From Hamiltosporidium tvaerminnensis (lineage: Eukaryota; Microsporidia; Dubosqiidae): a stretch of 64,000 nucleotides of DNA. This document shows positions 22,803 to 36,569 of the stretch, one piece after another. Below the pieces are notes generated by a model. That model saw only the letters and a program-made list of their open reading frames with translations. It did not search any database and was not told the origin of the DNA. The stretch spans positions 1-64,000 of the forward strand of contig JAKIMF020000013.1 of NCBI GenBank assembly GCA_022605425.2, in the 5' to 3' direction. The translations under genes and the position numbers were made by a program. Within the stretch, counting starts at the first letter, position 1, and each line of letters starts with the position of its first letter.

Positions 22803-24929
22803 TTCTTATTGGAAATTTAATTTTTAAAAAAATACGAAAATTGAAATATAATTTGTAATTGTAAAAATATTTTTTTTTATGACAATAATTTGATAAGCTT
22901 GATAGAAATACAGAAGAATTATATAATAATGGTTTTCATAATAAATATTTGAATCTTAATTATTAAATGAGCTGTGAAAAGAGGCTCATAAATTACATTT
23001 AATTTTTATAAATGTTTTTAATTCTTTAAATTTACAGTCTCGTTTTGAAAAATAGAAACAAATGTTCACTTATCTATTTAATATTAAAAATCAGGAAATA
23101 AAAATTTTTTAAATCGTTTCTTTTATATATCTTAAATATAAAATTTTCTAAATACCATATTTTCATACATTTTATTTGTATAAGATGTAGCTTTTTATGT
23201 TTTATATAGCAAAATTTATACTCTGAATTGAAAAAAGTATTTTGAATATTTTTTTATAATTTTAAAGATTATTGAACACCCGAATCGCGTTTGTGACTAT
23301 TAATGTTTATTTTTAAGTATTTATTATTCGAATTTCTTTGTTATGCCGCATGTGATAAAATCAGAGATTTCAATAATTTCATTTAATTAATCTACATTCA
23401 AAGGTGTCTAATTTTTCTGTAAATTCGCCATGTAGGTTTGAATCATATCTTAATCTTTGATTTAAAAATTAAAACGAATATTATTTGTTTATATCTAATC
23501 TTTTAATATTTTCTGAATATTACAGTGAAATTTAAAAATGGGAGTTCTTTGAAATACACATCAAGTTAGGAGTATCTAAATTCTATAGTTTAACAAAAAG
23601 ATATGTTTATTAGTAAAAATAATAATATTTTTTTTGCTTCAATGGTTTTGATAAAATTACAGAAAATATATTATTATTTCTATTTAGTATAGATATAGTA
23701 TCATTTTTAATCCAGATTCTTGTTTGTATTATGATATATAATATGATCTTGGTATATTTTCTTAAAATTCAACGTAAAATACTGGGTTTGTTTTGTTCTG
23801 GAAATCACGGATGTATTTATAGCAAATAGAGATATCAGATTATCGCTCTAATATGTCATCTGATATGTTTTTTTTTAGTAAAAACTGAATAATTCTCTAA
23901 ATTATTAGCATTTCAGAGAACATACTTTAATATAAGTCGAGGATAATTTCTTCTTGCAACTAAATTGAAATTTTGAATAAGACAAAAGCAGATTATTCTT
24001 ACTCACGAAGTGCAAAAATTATATTTTCATATTTTTATGTTATAAAAGATTGGTACGTACTTTTATTTTTTTACTACTGCTTGATATATTATTTAAATGA
24101 TTACGAGTCAAATCTAGTATCATAGCATAGATTCCTAATAAAAATGATTTTAACTAGAATAATAGGCCATAATTTTTTAAAAATTGTCTTTTTTAGGATA
24201 AATCTATCTCCAAGCTTGATTTTTTTGCAACTTATGACTGTTTAGAATCAGCGGTTTTTGTAAATATCTTTATCCAAAGTACTTTAAATTGAAATATCAA
24301 TAGTTTCTCTACAACTATTCATTTTTTTTGAAGTTTAAAATTATCTATCATAATTAAATAACCAAATGTTCAGTTTATGTCGATTCAAACTGTAGATTAT
24401 GTTATAAAATATTTTTTTAGAAGTATAACCTATGAAGTTTAAAGAATATCCGCCGCCTGCGCTTTGTAGGTAATAAATCAAACGAGATATTCCACCTATT
24501 CTTAATTCTTTGAAAAAAATGAAAATTTTTATTGAATCTTTTTCTTAACAGAAGTAAAAATTCAAAATAATTGAAAATTAAAAAGTCAATCATGCTTAAG
24601 CTTATATCTAAACAAAATTAGAAAATCTATAAATGAATTGGGTTTAAAAATCTATACATTATATATGCTTCGCAACTTTTTTTTAGCAAACATTCTTTCG
24701 TAAAAACCAATTTCAAAATATTTAGAGTATATCAAAAAAATCTTAGTCGAAAGAGAAAAAATATGTTAAGAACGAATTGCTTGAGAATATTTGAACACAT
24801 TTCTAAAAATATGATTGATTCTCTTTTACATATGGAAACCCAATTATATTTTTCTTTGATCCATGAGAATTTGAATAAGAAAAAGAAGGTTTATGGAACA
24901 GTGAGAAATTTTCCGAAGCGTAGTTATGA
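22803..24929. other. Gene-free region
   Basis: About 2.1 kb of AT-rich sequence. A 60-codon ATG frame at 24763-24945 runs up to the start of R1 copy D and matches no family. A small GC cluster (CCGCCGCCTGCGC, about 24450) has no visible context. Confidence 0.45.
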
Positions 24930-25300
24930 TTTTAAGCCGATGTAATTTAACAGCGATTAAATTGAAGATAATTTCTATATGGAAAAAATAAAAAACAGAA
25001 TTGCTTACCTACTCGACTTACAAAATTTTGCGTCTGAAAGATACATAAAAGAATACCTATAAAATCACAGGAGAGTTAAGCAAAGGCTGCAGCTTTTGGT
25101 AGTCAGTTGCCACGTCTAGCCTAACTTCATCTAGGTGCCTAGATATAACGTAAAAGGAAGTCTATTAAACCAATGAGTAGAGTAAGTGTTAATGCTCGTT
25201 TTCTAGTATGTCGAAACAGGGTAGCGAGTTGCAAACACACGCCAGCCACAAACATTGAATGACTCGGATAACATTCATATTACATAAAATGAAATCTATG
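24930..25300 (+). repeat. Dispersed repeat R1, copy D
   Basis: R1 in the opposite orientation to copies A and B. The core aligns through GTAGAGTAAGTGTTAATGCTCG (25171-25192; in copy B GTAGAGCAAGTGGGAATGTTGC) and through ACGCCAGCCACAAACATTGA (about 25240), which corresponds to the ACACCAACGAACACC region of copy B. The segment CATCTAGGTGCCTAGATATA near 25127 matches the CATCTAGATGG region. Head and end blocks are weak or lost. Confidence 0.55.
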
Positions 25301-25701
25301 CACATTTTGTTTGAAAATGTTTGCGTCGTAAATATTTAAAAAAAATGAGGTAGTGTTTAAAAAGCGGTTATAAATATCTCAATAAAAGCTTTTTCTATGT
25401 TTTGAAAATAATTTAACATAATATTGTGTTGCAAAGAAATTTCATATTCATTTATATAAAATTTGATTAAATAGCATTTAGAAATTTACAATTTAAATAT
25501 ATTAAAGAAAATAAGGAATTATACAGATAATAATGTTTTTTCATTAACTTATTATGAAAACATTCTATAAAAATTTTAAATCTTTCGAATTACTTTTATT
25601 TAGAAACCTTATATTTTTAAAATTTGAATATGGCGCTTTTTGATTTCTAAACTATATTTAAAAGATAACATAATTTAAAACAATATGACTTTAATTTATA
25701 A
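25301..25701. other. Spacer downstream of aldolase
   Basis: AT-rich sequence between R1 copy D and the aldolase stop codon. Nothing else is seen. Confidence 0.5.
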
Positions 25702-26715
25702 TCATTCTAATTTTCCTTGTATTGCTTGACTTGCTATTTCAAGTAAATTTATGAGTTTTTCTTGTGCCTTTTCAATATTCTCGTCTTTGTTATTCCACAC
25801 ATCTAAAACGTTATCACTAAATGCTCGACCATAACTGTAGCTTAAATTCCATGTTCTCTTACCTTTTTGCTTGTTGATAGCATTTAAAAATTCCATTGAG
25901 TCGTTAAAATTATGACCACCGCTTAAGAAAACCACACCTGATATTCCTACGGGTACGGTGGAAATAAGCGATGTAAATGTTGATATTCCTATATCTTGGT
26001 ACGAATATACCTGCGTATTACTTCTTCCAGGTGTTACATAACCAAGTTTTATAATTATACCCGGAATATATACACCCTGTATGTTTAAATGACTAATAAG
26101 TGAACTTAGAACATTGTTTGTAACTTGTTGAGCTCTTTTGAGTGTGTATTCTCCCTCCCATAATATTTCGGGTTCTACTATTGGAACGAGCTTGTTTTCT
26201 TGACAAATTCTAGCATATCTTGCTAGTACAACGCAATTTTCCTCAATGCAATCGAATGATGGTAGAACTTCATCGACTTTAAATACTGATCTCCATTTTG
26301 CGAATTCAGCAGTTTTGAATTTGCTATTCTTGACTCTCTTTTCGAGATCCTCTAAACCAACTGAAACTTTTTCATTGTCTCTGAATTCAATCAATCCTTT
26401 ATCAAGTTTAATTCCTATTGATATGGCTTGCTCTTGTAGTATTTCAACAAATGATTTATTTTGAAGTTCACTTCTTTCATTTAACATTTCTTCATTCATA
26501 ATCACACCACCTAGATACCTGCCAAGATTTTTTGTAGACAAAATAATATCTCTAAATTTTACTCTATTTTCAAATGTGTTCGTTACATTTCGCAAAGCAA
26601 ATCTTTTCTCTAAACTTTTTGATGTTTCATCAAGCGCTAATATACCTTTTCCGTTTTCAACTATCTTGCGCGCAGTTGTTCCTAATCTCAATTTATCATC
26701 GTTGTTTAGATTCAT
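25702..26715 (-). CDS. Class I fructose-bisphosphate aldolase
   Basis: Cleaves fructose 1,6-bisphosphate to glyceraldehyde 3-phosphate and dihydroxyacetone phosphate in glycolysis, through a Schiff-base lysine. All class I landmarks are visible in the 337-residue protein: ILALDE with the catalytic Asp at 29, WRSVFK with Lys146, PIVEPEI with Glu181 and Glu183, the Schiff-base Lys223 in IIIKLGYVTPG, the phosphate-binding LSGGHN (about 266-271) and SYSYGRAF near 300. Two things are odd. The Schiff-base motif is normally KPNMVTPG but is KLGYVTPG here. The protein also ends at QGKLE, so the mobile C-terminal tail of about 25 residues ending in tyrosine, important for the animal enzyme's activity, is absent. 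No CCC or GGG motif adjoins the start. Confidence 0.93.
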   Translation of the reverse strand: MNLNNDDKLRLGTTARKIVENGKGILALDETSKSLEKRFALRNVTNTFENRVKFRDIILSTKNLGRYLGGVIMNEEMLNERSELQNKSFVEILQEQAISIGIKLDKGLIEFRDNEKVSVGLEDLEKRVKNSKFKTAEFAKWRSVFKVDEVLPSFDCIEENCVVLARYARICQENKLVPIVEPEILWEGEYTLKRAQQVTNNVLSSLISHLNIQGVYIPGIIIKLGYVTPGRSNTQVYSYQDIGISTFTSLISTVPVGISGVVFLSGGHNFNDSMEFLNAINKQKGKRTWNLSYSYGRAFSDNVLDVWNNKDENIEKAQEKLINLLEIASQAIQGKLE

Positions 26716-27177
26716 AGTTGAGCTATTTTTTTGTTATTTAAATTTATAACTCCTTTTACTACTTGTTTCTGATAACAGACAATCAATCAATTTCGTTTGT
26801 ACTTAATTTACAGAACCTATCAGTTCTGATTTCTTATCATACCGTTCTGTATTGGTTCAATACAAATGAAAAAAATAAATATTTGGTCTTAACCATCAAA
26901 ACTTTTTTAAATCTGTTTTGAATTTATTGATAGAAAACCTATATTAGCTTAACTTCTATGTTTTGTCCTTTAGTAAATTTTTACTCTTATTTTAATAGAT
27001 GAGCCACATGTTACGTAAACACTCTTTTATATATATTTTGTCATTAATATTCCAAACTTTTAAAAAACATATTTTGTATGTTACTGTGAATTGGTTTTTA
27101 GAATAAGAACTAAAATTTTAACAAATAAAATTGTAATTCGATCGCAGGAAATATAAGTGATGACATACATGTGATGT

Positions 27178-27288
27178 AAATAATAAATCATAAAATATTT
27201 CTGTAAACAAGTGCCTTTCAATTTTTTTCAATTATGTATCTATCAGATTAGCTTTAGATTTAAAAATAATAAATCATAAAATATTTCT
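27178..27288. repeat. 25-bp exact direct repeat around 61 bp
   Basis: The sequence ATAATAAATCATAAAATATT, with matching flanks, gives 25 identical bases at 27178-27202 and 27264-27288. The 61 bp between are not unusual in composition. It resembles a target-site duplication or slipped duplication, like the pair around 12807-12975. Confidence 0.55.
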
Positions 27289-27564
27289 ATAGTAGATAAG
27301 ACCAAAATATTCTTTTATTGGGTTATAAAAATAAAAAAATTTTATTGCTGATTAAATTGTCGAAGATCAATGTTTTGAATATTTCAAATGTTTGATTTAT
27401 TTATACAATGTTTTTTTTTTGTGAGTAAATATTTACAGCGTAAAAAAATTTCAAATACGTAAATAATACTTATGAAAAAATTTTTAAATATTTTTGTTCC
27501 TTTTATAGGTAAAAAAATGAATGTAGGTATTAAAAAATTTTTAAATATGACGATAAAGGATGGA

Positions 27565-27600
27565 AATTTTATCGTGGAAACAAAAAACCATGATAAAATT
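27565..27600. repeat. 13-bp stem-loop
   Basis: AATTTTATCGTGG (27565-27577) can pair with CCATGATAAAATT (27588-27600) across a 10-nt A-rich loop, with a single G-U pair. It is isolated and no associated gene is recognised. Confidence 0.4.
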
Positions 27601-30600
27601 CATAATTACCTCAATTTAATAATGATCTTTGATGTATTATTAGGTTTAAAAATAAAAAATACAATTTTGTAATAACTTAAAAGCTCTATCCTTGACCATA
27701 ATCCAACATGAATGTATTTACGAATATTTATCTATTTTTCTCGCATGAAATTGTTAATCATCATTTTTAGTTTGTAAGGAAAAAAACCAATGTATAGTTC
27801 TATACTGTCAACTATGTAAATTTCAATGAAGAACTATGCTGGTTCCTTGTATTGCCACAAATATGCTATAAATAAACAACTTTAAAGAGTCGAAAAATTT
27901 TTATGCACAAATTTATAGGTTATAGTAGTTTTTTTCTCAATATGCCGAAAACATAGCATTCGATGAGATTGAATAAATTGAATTAAACAGTGAAAAGAAT
28001 ATTAAAAATTGAGTTATCCTCTGGAAAGTAGTTAGTGATAAAAAGTTCATCAAATAAACGTAATACAAAACATTGGCTTAATTAGAGAATTTACCGACAA
28101 TTTAAGTTAACTATAAATACAAACGACATTCTCAACTGATTTAAGACTATAATATTTCTATAGTTTGGGAATCGAATCTTGAGATACATATTCTTAAGTA
28201 TATTGGCATCATATGATTAACATGTATCATGCATAGCGGTATAATTTGGTTGTAAGATTAAAAAGATTATAAAAATTAAATTTGTTTAAAGTTAAAGTAA
28301 AATTCAAATTGACCCTGGATCTTATGATAGATTGATGAACAATTGGAAGTCTCTTTCGTAAAAATCTTAAATAAAATTTGATTGGTTTAATTCCCAAATA
28401 AAAAAAGAAATTATACATCAAAAGTTATTCTATAATATATATTATCTGAAAATATACCAAAGAAGGCTAATAAGTAAATAAAGATGTAAACCCCATAAAA
28501 TACCAACTTTAAAGTGTTTTTAGAGAAATTTTACAGTTGGCATTCTGAGATTCTTGGTTAAAAATATGACTACCTTTAGTGAATTATATCTTATACATAC
28601 TGTTAAAAAATGTTAAGAAACTGTTCGCTCAGTAATGTTATGAAATCAATATAAATTTTATATATATCTAGTAGGTTCTGTCATAACAAGAGTTTATAGA
28701 ATCATTAATGACCCGACTTAGAAACAAAGCTCAGTAATTTATTCGTTTAATATTTTTTTTATCTTAATGTTATACAACATCTTGCTTCATAAAAATATAA
28801 CAAAGTATATTCTTGTAGATAAGTTAAAGATAAATTTTTAAATGTATCAGATTAAAACATTATAATCTTATTTGAATTCGTTGACTATACTTTATAGAAT
28901 ATTTTTCGGGGATAAATTTCAATCCTTTTAGACAATACCTAAGAAAAATCGCTTATACAAGATAACCCGAAGGTCAATCCAATTTGCAGGATTTCAAAGG
29001 TTTTTCTAATGAAAGTACGAATATAATATATAGGATAACTACAAAGCGGTCTGAAATTCCTTATAAAATACTAAAGCGTGGATAAATATGCGTATTTTTA
29101 TATACATCGAATTGACGCCTTCGTGATATAATATGTATGATTTATTAAATGAAATCTATAAAAATATTTAACTATTTTTGTTGGTTAAAAACATTAAGAA
29201 TTAAATTATAAAAAAGATTCGTAGAAGCTTTATATTTTCTTTTATTTATTATAAACAGTTTCTTGTATTAAGTGGGTAATGAAAATATACGCCTTGGTAG
29301 CTAACATGAATTGAGATTTATAAAATATATATTATATCAAACTTTTAAGATTTTTATAAGAAATGGTTGATTTTATAATCGAATAGACAAAGTATTTACC
29401 GTTTTTCGGCTATGGAGTAAAAATATATAAGATGGTTCATTTATAAATTATTTTAGCTGAAAATAACGTTATAAATTCTTATAGAACTTTTCTCCTTGAA
29501 AATACTTGAATATTAAAATAAAAGAAACAAAGCGTGTGTTTAAAATTTTAAAAATATAAACAAAAACTTTTGTTTTTATTCTAATTTTAATTTAGAAAAT
29601 CATGGACATTTTTTTCTTCGAGATTCTACAAGTAAAATATCAACTTTAATTCATATAGAAATATTTCCGCTCGTTTTCATCAATTTTCCATATTTGAAAA
29701 TTGAAGAAACATATGATAATAATAAATAATTTATGTGGTTTACTTATAATTAGGAAAAATAAATGTTTTGCTGACGTAAGATTCATTTTTCAAATTGATA
29801 CATTAAAATTATACACATTTTTCTGAAACGCTTGTTTTGCCTTCAAACAATTCATAAAATCTATTGTATATATTTAAAAAAAAGTTTAAAAAGCACATAA
29901 GGCTTAATATCGAAGTATAAAAGAGTTTTTAAACTATAAAGTGTTAGAAAATGTTTCTTCATGAAAAGAAATTTGAGAAAATATAATATACAAGTTTATT
30001 TAGCGAAATGAAGGTTGCTAAGAGACTTATGCTACAAAAAAAGATGCATTTTATGCTATAACTAGGTGAAGTGGCTTATAAATGGTACATAAAAGTACAA
30101 GAATGGTTTTTTTACATTAATGTAAAATTTAATGTATTTTATAAATACAAATAAAATGTTTTCGTATTGAAGGTTGCAAAAAAATTAAAATTTTGAGTTT
30201 TAACAACAGATGTACGTATATAGCTTCATCAGACTCTATATTCAGTGTATCTCAGATCAAAATCTATTTTCTATGAATATAAATTTAAATCTAATACAAA
30301 TAAGGTTTGTTTTTTTTCTAGTTATTCTTAAAAAACATGCTAAAAAATGGAATAGCATAGCAAAATCAATTCCTTTTTTAGTTTCAAAACTGATCTAAAA
30401 AATTTATAAGAACTATTTAAAATTAAATCCATTGATGTTTAAATTAATCCAAATTTTTATTCTACGGTATACTAAAATTAAGAAATATTTGGTATCTTTG
30501 CCTTCGATTACACACATATTTTAATATAAAATTTAAATATTTTTTTGTTACAACAGAGGTGTAGTATTTTTTCATATAGCAATATGATCTACTATATAGA

Positions 30601-30973
30601 AGTATAAGAAAAAAGTAATATAGCATTTTATATCTATGTGAAGTAAAAAAATACCTTCAAACCTTTTTTTATCATGATTAAAAAACCCTTATCAAGACAT
30701 ATTTTGAATTTAATTAAAAAACTTTAAAAAGACGTTATGTAAAATCCCGAGCCTAGTAAAAACTTATGCTGACATAATAAAGGTACATCAATAGTATAAA
30801 AATCATAAAAAGGAACGGAAAAAAAATCTTAACCAATTTGTTGATATAAAATTTCGATTCGAGTCATATTTCAATATACAAAGTAATCCAACATGAAAAA
30901 CCGAATAAAAAAGGAATTAAATTGAAAAAAGGGACCTAAAATACGAAACTGAAATTTAATTTTTTTTTGAACG

Positions 30974-33397
30974 TTATATAATTGAAATTCTCAATTTAGG
31001 GCATTTTAAACGTCCATAATTTATAAAAAAATCGGAAAATTCTTCGGAATCAGATGAAATGATAATAAAAATGAGATTTACAAAAGCTTCGATTGTCTCC
31101 ATATCCGATCTAATCAGCTTGTTTCGAGTCAAATTCATTCTTTTAAGTGATACCAATAGATTATTACAGCATAAACTTTCAATAAATCCCGCTTCTAGAT
31201 TACATTCCGATAAATTTAAGCTTTCTAACCTATTGAAGTGACCTATAGAAGCAAGGCATTCCTTGTTTAGATTATTTTTAGATAAATTGATAGCAATTAA
31301 ATGACTTTTGAATTTACAAGGTTCAAAATCAAACCCTTTTATATCAAGCCGGGGCATATTAGAAAGATTCAAATATTCAAGCCTTTCAAATTTATATAGA
31401 TTTGTTAATGTTTCCGAGTTCAATACATTCCCAGATATGCTTAATATCCATGTGCTTGTATGTAAAGAATTCTGACTCAGTATTCGGTTCAAATGCTTAT
31501 AACCATAAAGCGTTTCTAAAAAAAGCATTTCGCATTTTAAATTAGTTGAAAAAAAATCTACAAATTTATTGGCTAATAAACAACCAGAAAGATCTAATAA
31601 ACGAAATGATTTATTCCAATTTGCACAATTTCCAAAAAATTTCACTGCTGTAAAATTGATTCCCTTCATGCTCAAGACATCTAAATGATTATTAATAATT
31701 ATAGAATCCATAATCTTGTAATTTAAAAGTGAATTTTCCACTATAAACTCTTTCGTTAATTTTATTTTTTCAAGGTTCAATTGACCACAATTACCCTTAT
31801 ATTTACAATAAGAAAGATCCAGAATTTCTAGATTTTTAAGTCTTAAATTATTAAAAAAGCCGTTTTGAATATTAAAATTAATAATCCTCAGAACTTTTAA
31901 GTTTTGAAAATTGCTGGATAGTCTAAGAAAGAAATTATTGGAATCAATAAATTCACATTTCACCAAAATTAGTGATTCTAAATTAATTAATTCATATAAA
32001 AAAGAAATATCTAAAACGGAAAGAAATATTCTTTCAAATTCTATTGATTTTATTTCGTTTTTTCGTAAAGATTTAGGGGTACAAAAAACCGAACAAAAGC
32101 TTGCCTTCATTTCATAGATATCTGAATTATCGTTCGCAAATTCGAACTTTATATCTAGATTTCTGGATTCAACGAAATAATTATTATCGCTGGAGATCTT
32201 AATTCCGTCAATTTTATAGGAATTGACTAACCGGAACAATAATTTTTTTTTGTCTTTAATATTATCTTCTTCTATAAGACTAAGAGCTGTTGGCGTGATT
32301 CGAATTGCTATTTCTTTAGTAGAATTTATTCCAACTAAATCGCATTTATTATTCGTTCTCTTCACCATAAAAAGCAATTCTTTTGTGTTTGAATTAAAAA
32401 ACAAATTAGTTGAATCATAAAGTACAATTAGAAACGGAAAAAAATATTTTCTGTATTTTATAAACACCTCATTTGTCATATTAAAAACATTCGAACCTGA
32501 TATATCTGTCATATATGAAAATAGAAATGGAAGTAAATTCTTGTACAATCTGACTAAAGCATCGGATTCCGCGTAACAAGAAAGATCATAAAGAGTCCAG
32601 ACTAAATCTAAGAATCTCTTGTTTCTCAAACTTGGAAAATCTGTATTCCAGCCATAACATAAAATATGTAAAGTTTCTTTAAATATTTAAATATCAATAT
32701 TACTTTTTGTTATAGCTTTAATATTAAGACAAATTTCATTAAGCTCAGGCTTATTAAACCTATCAAAATATCTGGATTTTATCTGATAATTATCTGAATA
32801 ATCAAAAGTTAGTGTGTTTAAGGGGTGTTGGATCAAATTGTTTTTATCGCATCGAGCCATTCCGTCCACAAATAATCCTTCTTTTCTAATATTAAACAGA
32901 TTTGTATTGATTGTTTTATCTTCATTAGTACTACTATCACGATATGATGGCATTGAGGTTTTATCCATTCGAATACTCTCTTTATTGTATTCAGATTCTG
33001 CACAGCTATCTATTCTGGGTCTTTTATTGTATGTATTATACGGATATTCTGTTCTTTCTTCATTGGTATGTTTCAAAATTGGATCAAAACTTATTTGATT
33101 CTGGTAAGAAACACTATCTAATTCCGAAACTTGGGAAGTAATCGTATGGGAATTACTTGCGATGTGCGATTCACCTTGATCTGGTACGACATCTTTTAAA
33201 CAACTTTCATTTGTAAAATTAATTGTAATACGAACGCAAATATATGTTCTAATAAATCCTGTAAATAAAATGTAAGCCAAAAATGTGCTTAATCTTGTAG
33301 TAGATAGTAAAGAATTATACATTCTAGATATTTTCGCATGGATTTTTTTTGTTTTTAAAAGAACTTCGGACAAACATGATACCTCTTTCCAATACAT
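30974..33397 (-). pseudogene. LRR family copy 1, interrupted by one in-frame TAA
   Basis: One reading frame runs from ATG at 33397 to TAA at 30974, broken only by a TAA at 32687-32689. The upstream part (236 codons) has a hydrophobic N-terminal segment (about 37-52) and a Ser/Asn-rich region, and ends at KSNIDI. The frame continues directly after the stop with IFKETLHILCYGWN, exactly where the intact paralogue at 60679 reads NIDIIMCRECLNILCYGWN. The downstream 570 or so codons carry a conserved alpha-helical segment (LLPFLFSYMTD) and then about ten degenerate leucine-rich repeats of the type L-x-x-L-x-L-S-x-C/N-x-L. Relative to the other members the C-terminal 70 or so residues are missing. 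The near-intact frame implies recent loss or stop-codon readthrough. Function is unknown; the paralogues suggest a membrane-anchored or secreted LRR protein. Confidence 0.75.
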
Positions 33398-36300
33398 TTA
33401 CGAATATTTCGCTTTTCTTTGTATTTTATAAATTTTCGATGATTAAATACTTTTTAAATTAAATTTTACATAATTTTTTTTCTTGATTAATATTTAATTT
33501 GATTAAATATATATATTAAGTTTTTGTTCGTTGTTGAACGTTCTATCAGCTGATATTTTCCCAAATATTTCTGACAATTTTTATTTAATTTTTGGAAATC
33601 AATTAATATCGGAATAATATTACAAACCTGGGATATTATTTCGTGAAAATTTAACTAACGACATAACTGTAAGCTTCTTTAGATATTCTTTCAAAATCTT
33701 TATTATCGAAAAAAACTTTTCAGATATATTCTTCTGCAATTAAATAAGCTTATTGTAGAAATGGCAGCAATAGCGACGTTTGAAATGAAGTAAAATAAGA
33801 TGATTAAAAGATTATTAAACGACTTTATAGAACAGTATGGAAGTCGAAATAAGAACATTTGATTAATTCACCATAAAAAAATATATCAGTTACTTTGAAA
33901 TGATTTGAGAATCTGATTTTGAAAATCTAAGTAGAATCAAAAAAATAGCTGAATAATATAAAATACAATGGAAACAATGCTATATGCTTCTTTTTTAAAT
34001 AATAGTGGTATTTTTAAATTTTTGAACAATAAGACAGTCAATATGTGGAAACGCAGATTTTAAATACTTCTATTCAGGTTAAAAAATTTTGGTAAAATAT
34101 AAGGAAGAACAAAAACTTTAAACCAGCAACGAAATAATTTGGGATCAGTGATATAGACATTACGTCTATTATACGCATCAAGCTCCGCATAAAAAATTTA
34201 ACACACAAGTTATTTTTTAACCGACTTAGTGTCTGGCACATTCGCATAATTATAAAGAAATCTAAAATACATTTTAAATGATTGAAAAGGTAATTTAAGT
34301 CTAAAAATTTTAATTGGTATTCACTTAAAAATTTCTTAACTTTTTTATAAGATTTTAAAATAATATAAATGAGAAATTTAAAATTGACTTATTATAATGT
34401 TTACTATTTAGAATATAGCTTAAAGGTTCTAATCATTTCTTATTAAGGTAATACCGAAATTGTTTGCTTTTTTGTTTATTTTACAACTTTTGAATTTTAT
34501 GTAAACCTTCCTAGAAGTAAAAAATTTTGTAAATATATAATTTTATATCCTTTTTTTAGTTACTGTAGTTATATTTCAAGTTAAATAGAGTTCATTTAAT
34601 ACTGGTTGATTTTTAGCTCTCTGATGAATATAAGTAAAGAAATGTTTTGTTTAGCATTTTCACATTTTCTAAAATATCGATAAGAAATATTATCCATTGC
34701 TTTTTTGTTTCATCATGACTCAGATGATTTTTTTAGACAAATTATTACTATTTTTATGTGTTAATTGATTGGGTATATGGCCGTATTCCCAATAGTATAA
34801 ATCTTAATAAGATTTAACATGTGGCATTATTTGAAGTTACAAATAATTTACAGTCTGAACAAATACTTTAACTCAATATCTATCAATAAGACCTAAGTTA
34901 TTTTAAGAATTTTGTCGCACTCATTTTTTTAATGTCCAATGTTCAGATGAAATTTATGGGTAAAATGTGTTTCGAAAAGGTATATATAATTTTATTTTCT
35001 AATGTATATTTCTTAACAATTTTTTCTCAGTTCAAGCTTGTGGTTTATAGAATGTCTCTTGATATATTTGTGGGATTTTTTTGAATTTACCTTTTAAAAG
35101 GAGCCTGAACTATATTTAATTCTATACACAATTGCGTGTTCGTTTAATCTTTAGTGCGGAAAACTATATATATACAAATTTCGTGTTTTTTGGACTAATT
35201 ATAAGAATTTAACATCGAAAAGCAATGTTTTCATAAAGTTTCTAGACAGTTAATAATGTTTAGACTTTTTTAGTAATACTAGAATACATTTTTGTCTAAA
35301 ACTAAAACCTGAAATCTAAAATCAAACGCTTTAGATACCATACCGCTAAAATCGCGCCTAAAATTAAATCATTTATGAATTTATATAATTATATTTAATT
35401 CTCTATTTCTGCTTTCTATTCTATAATTTTTTTAATAAACTCTTTTATTAGTAGAACCCACGGTATTACTCGTCTTTAAATCATAATTCGGATTTTCTGG
35501 TTATATAATTTCTCAATTTATTCTTAATAAATACAAAAACGGCAGTGGTACATATTTCACAACTAAACAAAACCATGAGGTTTTTTTCGATAAAAATTAA
35601 GGCAAATTGAATTATATTCTAAAAATGACCAGAAGTTTGGTTTTATTAATACATTGCGAGAAATGCCAAATATAACTGCAAAAAAATATATCATTTTGAA
35701 GTAATTACGCAATATCTTAGTTTTTTAATAAATCAAACGGCATAATTTCAGAATGAAATTTCAACTATTAATAGCATTGAAAATTTTTTAACTGATACTA
35801 AAAATATTTATGTTTTTAATACAATAGTATCGAATGAATAATTTTTCTAGATTATTCTTATATTTTTGTAGGTATTTGAGCTTTCTAAAGAAATATCGCA
35901 ACTTAAAAACGTATAGTTGTTGTTATTTTATTTTTAATATCTACGTTATTAAATATATAAATGATTTCCTTAATTCGGAATAGCAACTTACGCTCTTGTT
36001 CTGTTATTTCAAGCTTAATATCATTTTAAACAAGAAACCGGTATTTTAAAAACTTTTTTGTACAAATGATGTACATTGATCATGTTTTCGGAAGTCGGTA
36101 ATTGAACAGTTTGATGCACATCTCAAATTTTCTCTTGGAATGCTTTTTTCTGTCTAGATTCAATTATCTTTTAAATACTTAAAGTTTTTGCTTATTTCGT
36201 TGTTTCCGATATTGTAGGTAACACTGTTTGCTGAGTGTAATCAGAATTAGGCTAAAAAAATATTAATTATCAAACTAGTATTTTAAGAGCCGTTCTTAAA

Positions 36301-36569
36301 TTTTAAAAGGCTCAATTGCGTTTTTTCTGGCTATTCTCAGACACAGATTTCTGACTTATACCTTCTTAAGCGCCTAATTTGTCGCTTCTTCTACTACTGC
36401 TCTCGATTTTCTTTCGTGTTATAGGTTTGATTTTTGCTATAATTTGAACGACTTTTACCACATACTTGCGTATAACAGGTTAAAATCTAAGAGCGGAAAG
36501 ATCCTCATTGCGATCAACTAAGCTATCTCTTTTTTCAATTGTTTCTTAAAAAAATAATTTTAACATATC
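33398..36569. other. Gene-free region
   Basis: About 3.2 kb upstream of LRR copy 1. It is AT-rich with stops in all frames. No CCC motif adjoins the LRR start codon. No RNA gene or tandem array is seen. Confidence 0.5.

Larger units (their letters stand above)
26716..30973. other. Gene-free region with a 25-bp direct repeat and a hairpin
   Basis: About 4.3 kb between the aldolase start and the 3' end of LRR copy 1. It holds an exact 25-bp direct repeat at 27178-27202 and 27264-27288, and a stem-loop at 27565-27600. A 66-codon ATG frame (27472-27672) spans that hairpin but has the composition of background. Nothing else with coding or RNA-gene character is seen. Confidence 0.5.

Noticed and set aside
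24763-24945. 60-codon ATG frame beside R1 copy D
   Set aside because: No homology recognised and it overlaps the edge of a degenerate repeat.
27472-27672. 66-codon ATG frame
   Set aside because: Contains two near-identical KKFLN segments that come from duplicated A/T runs, and the hairpin at 27565-27600. It looks like noise.
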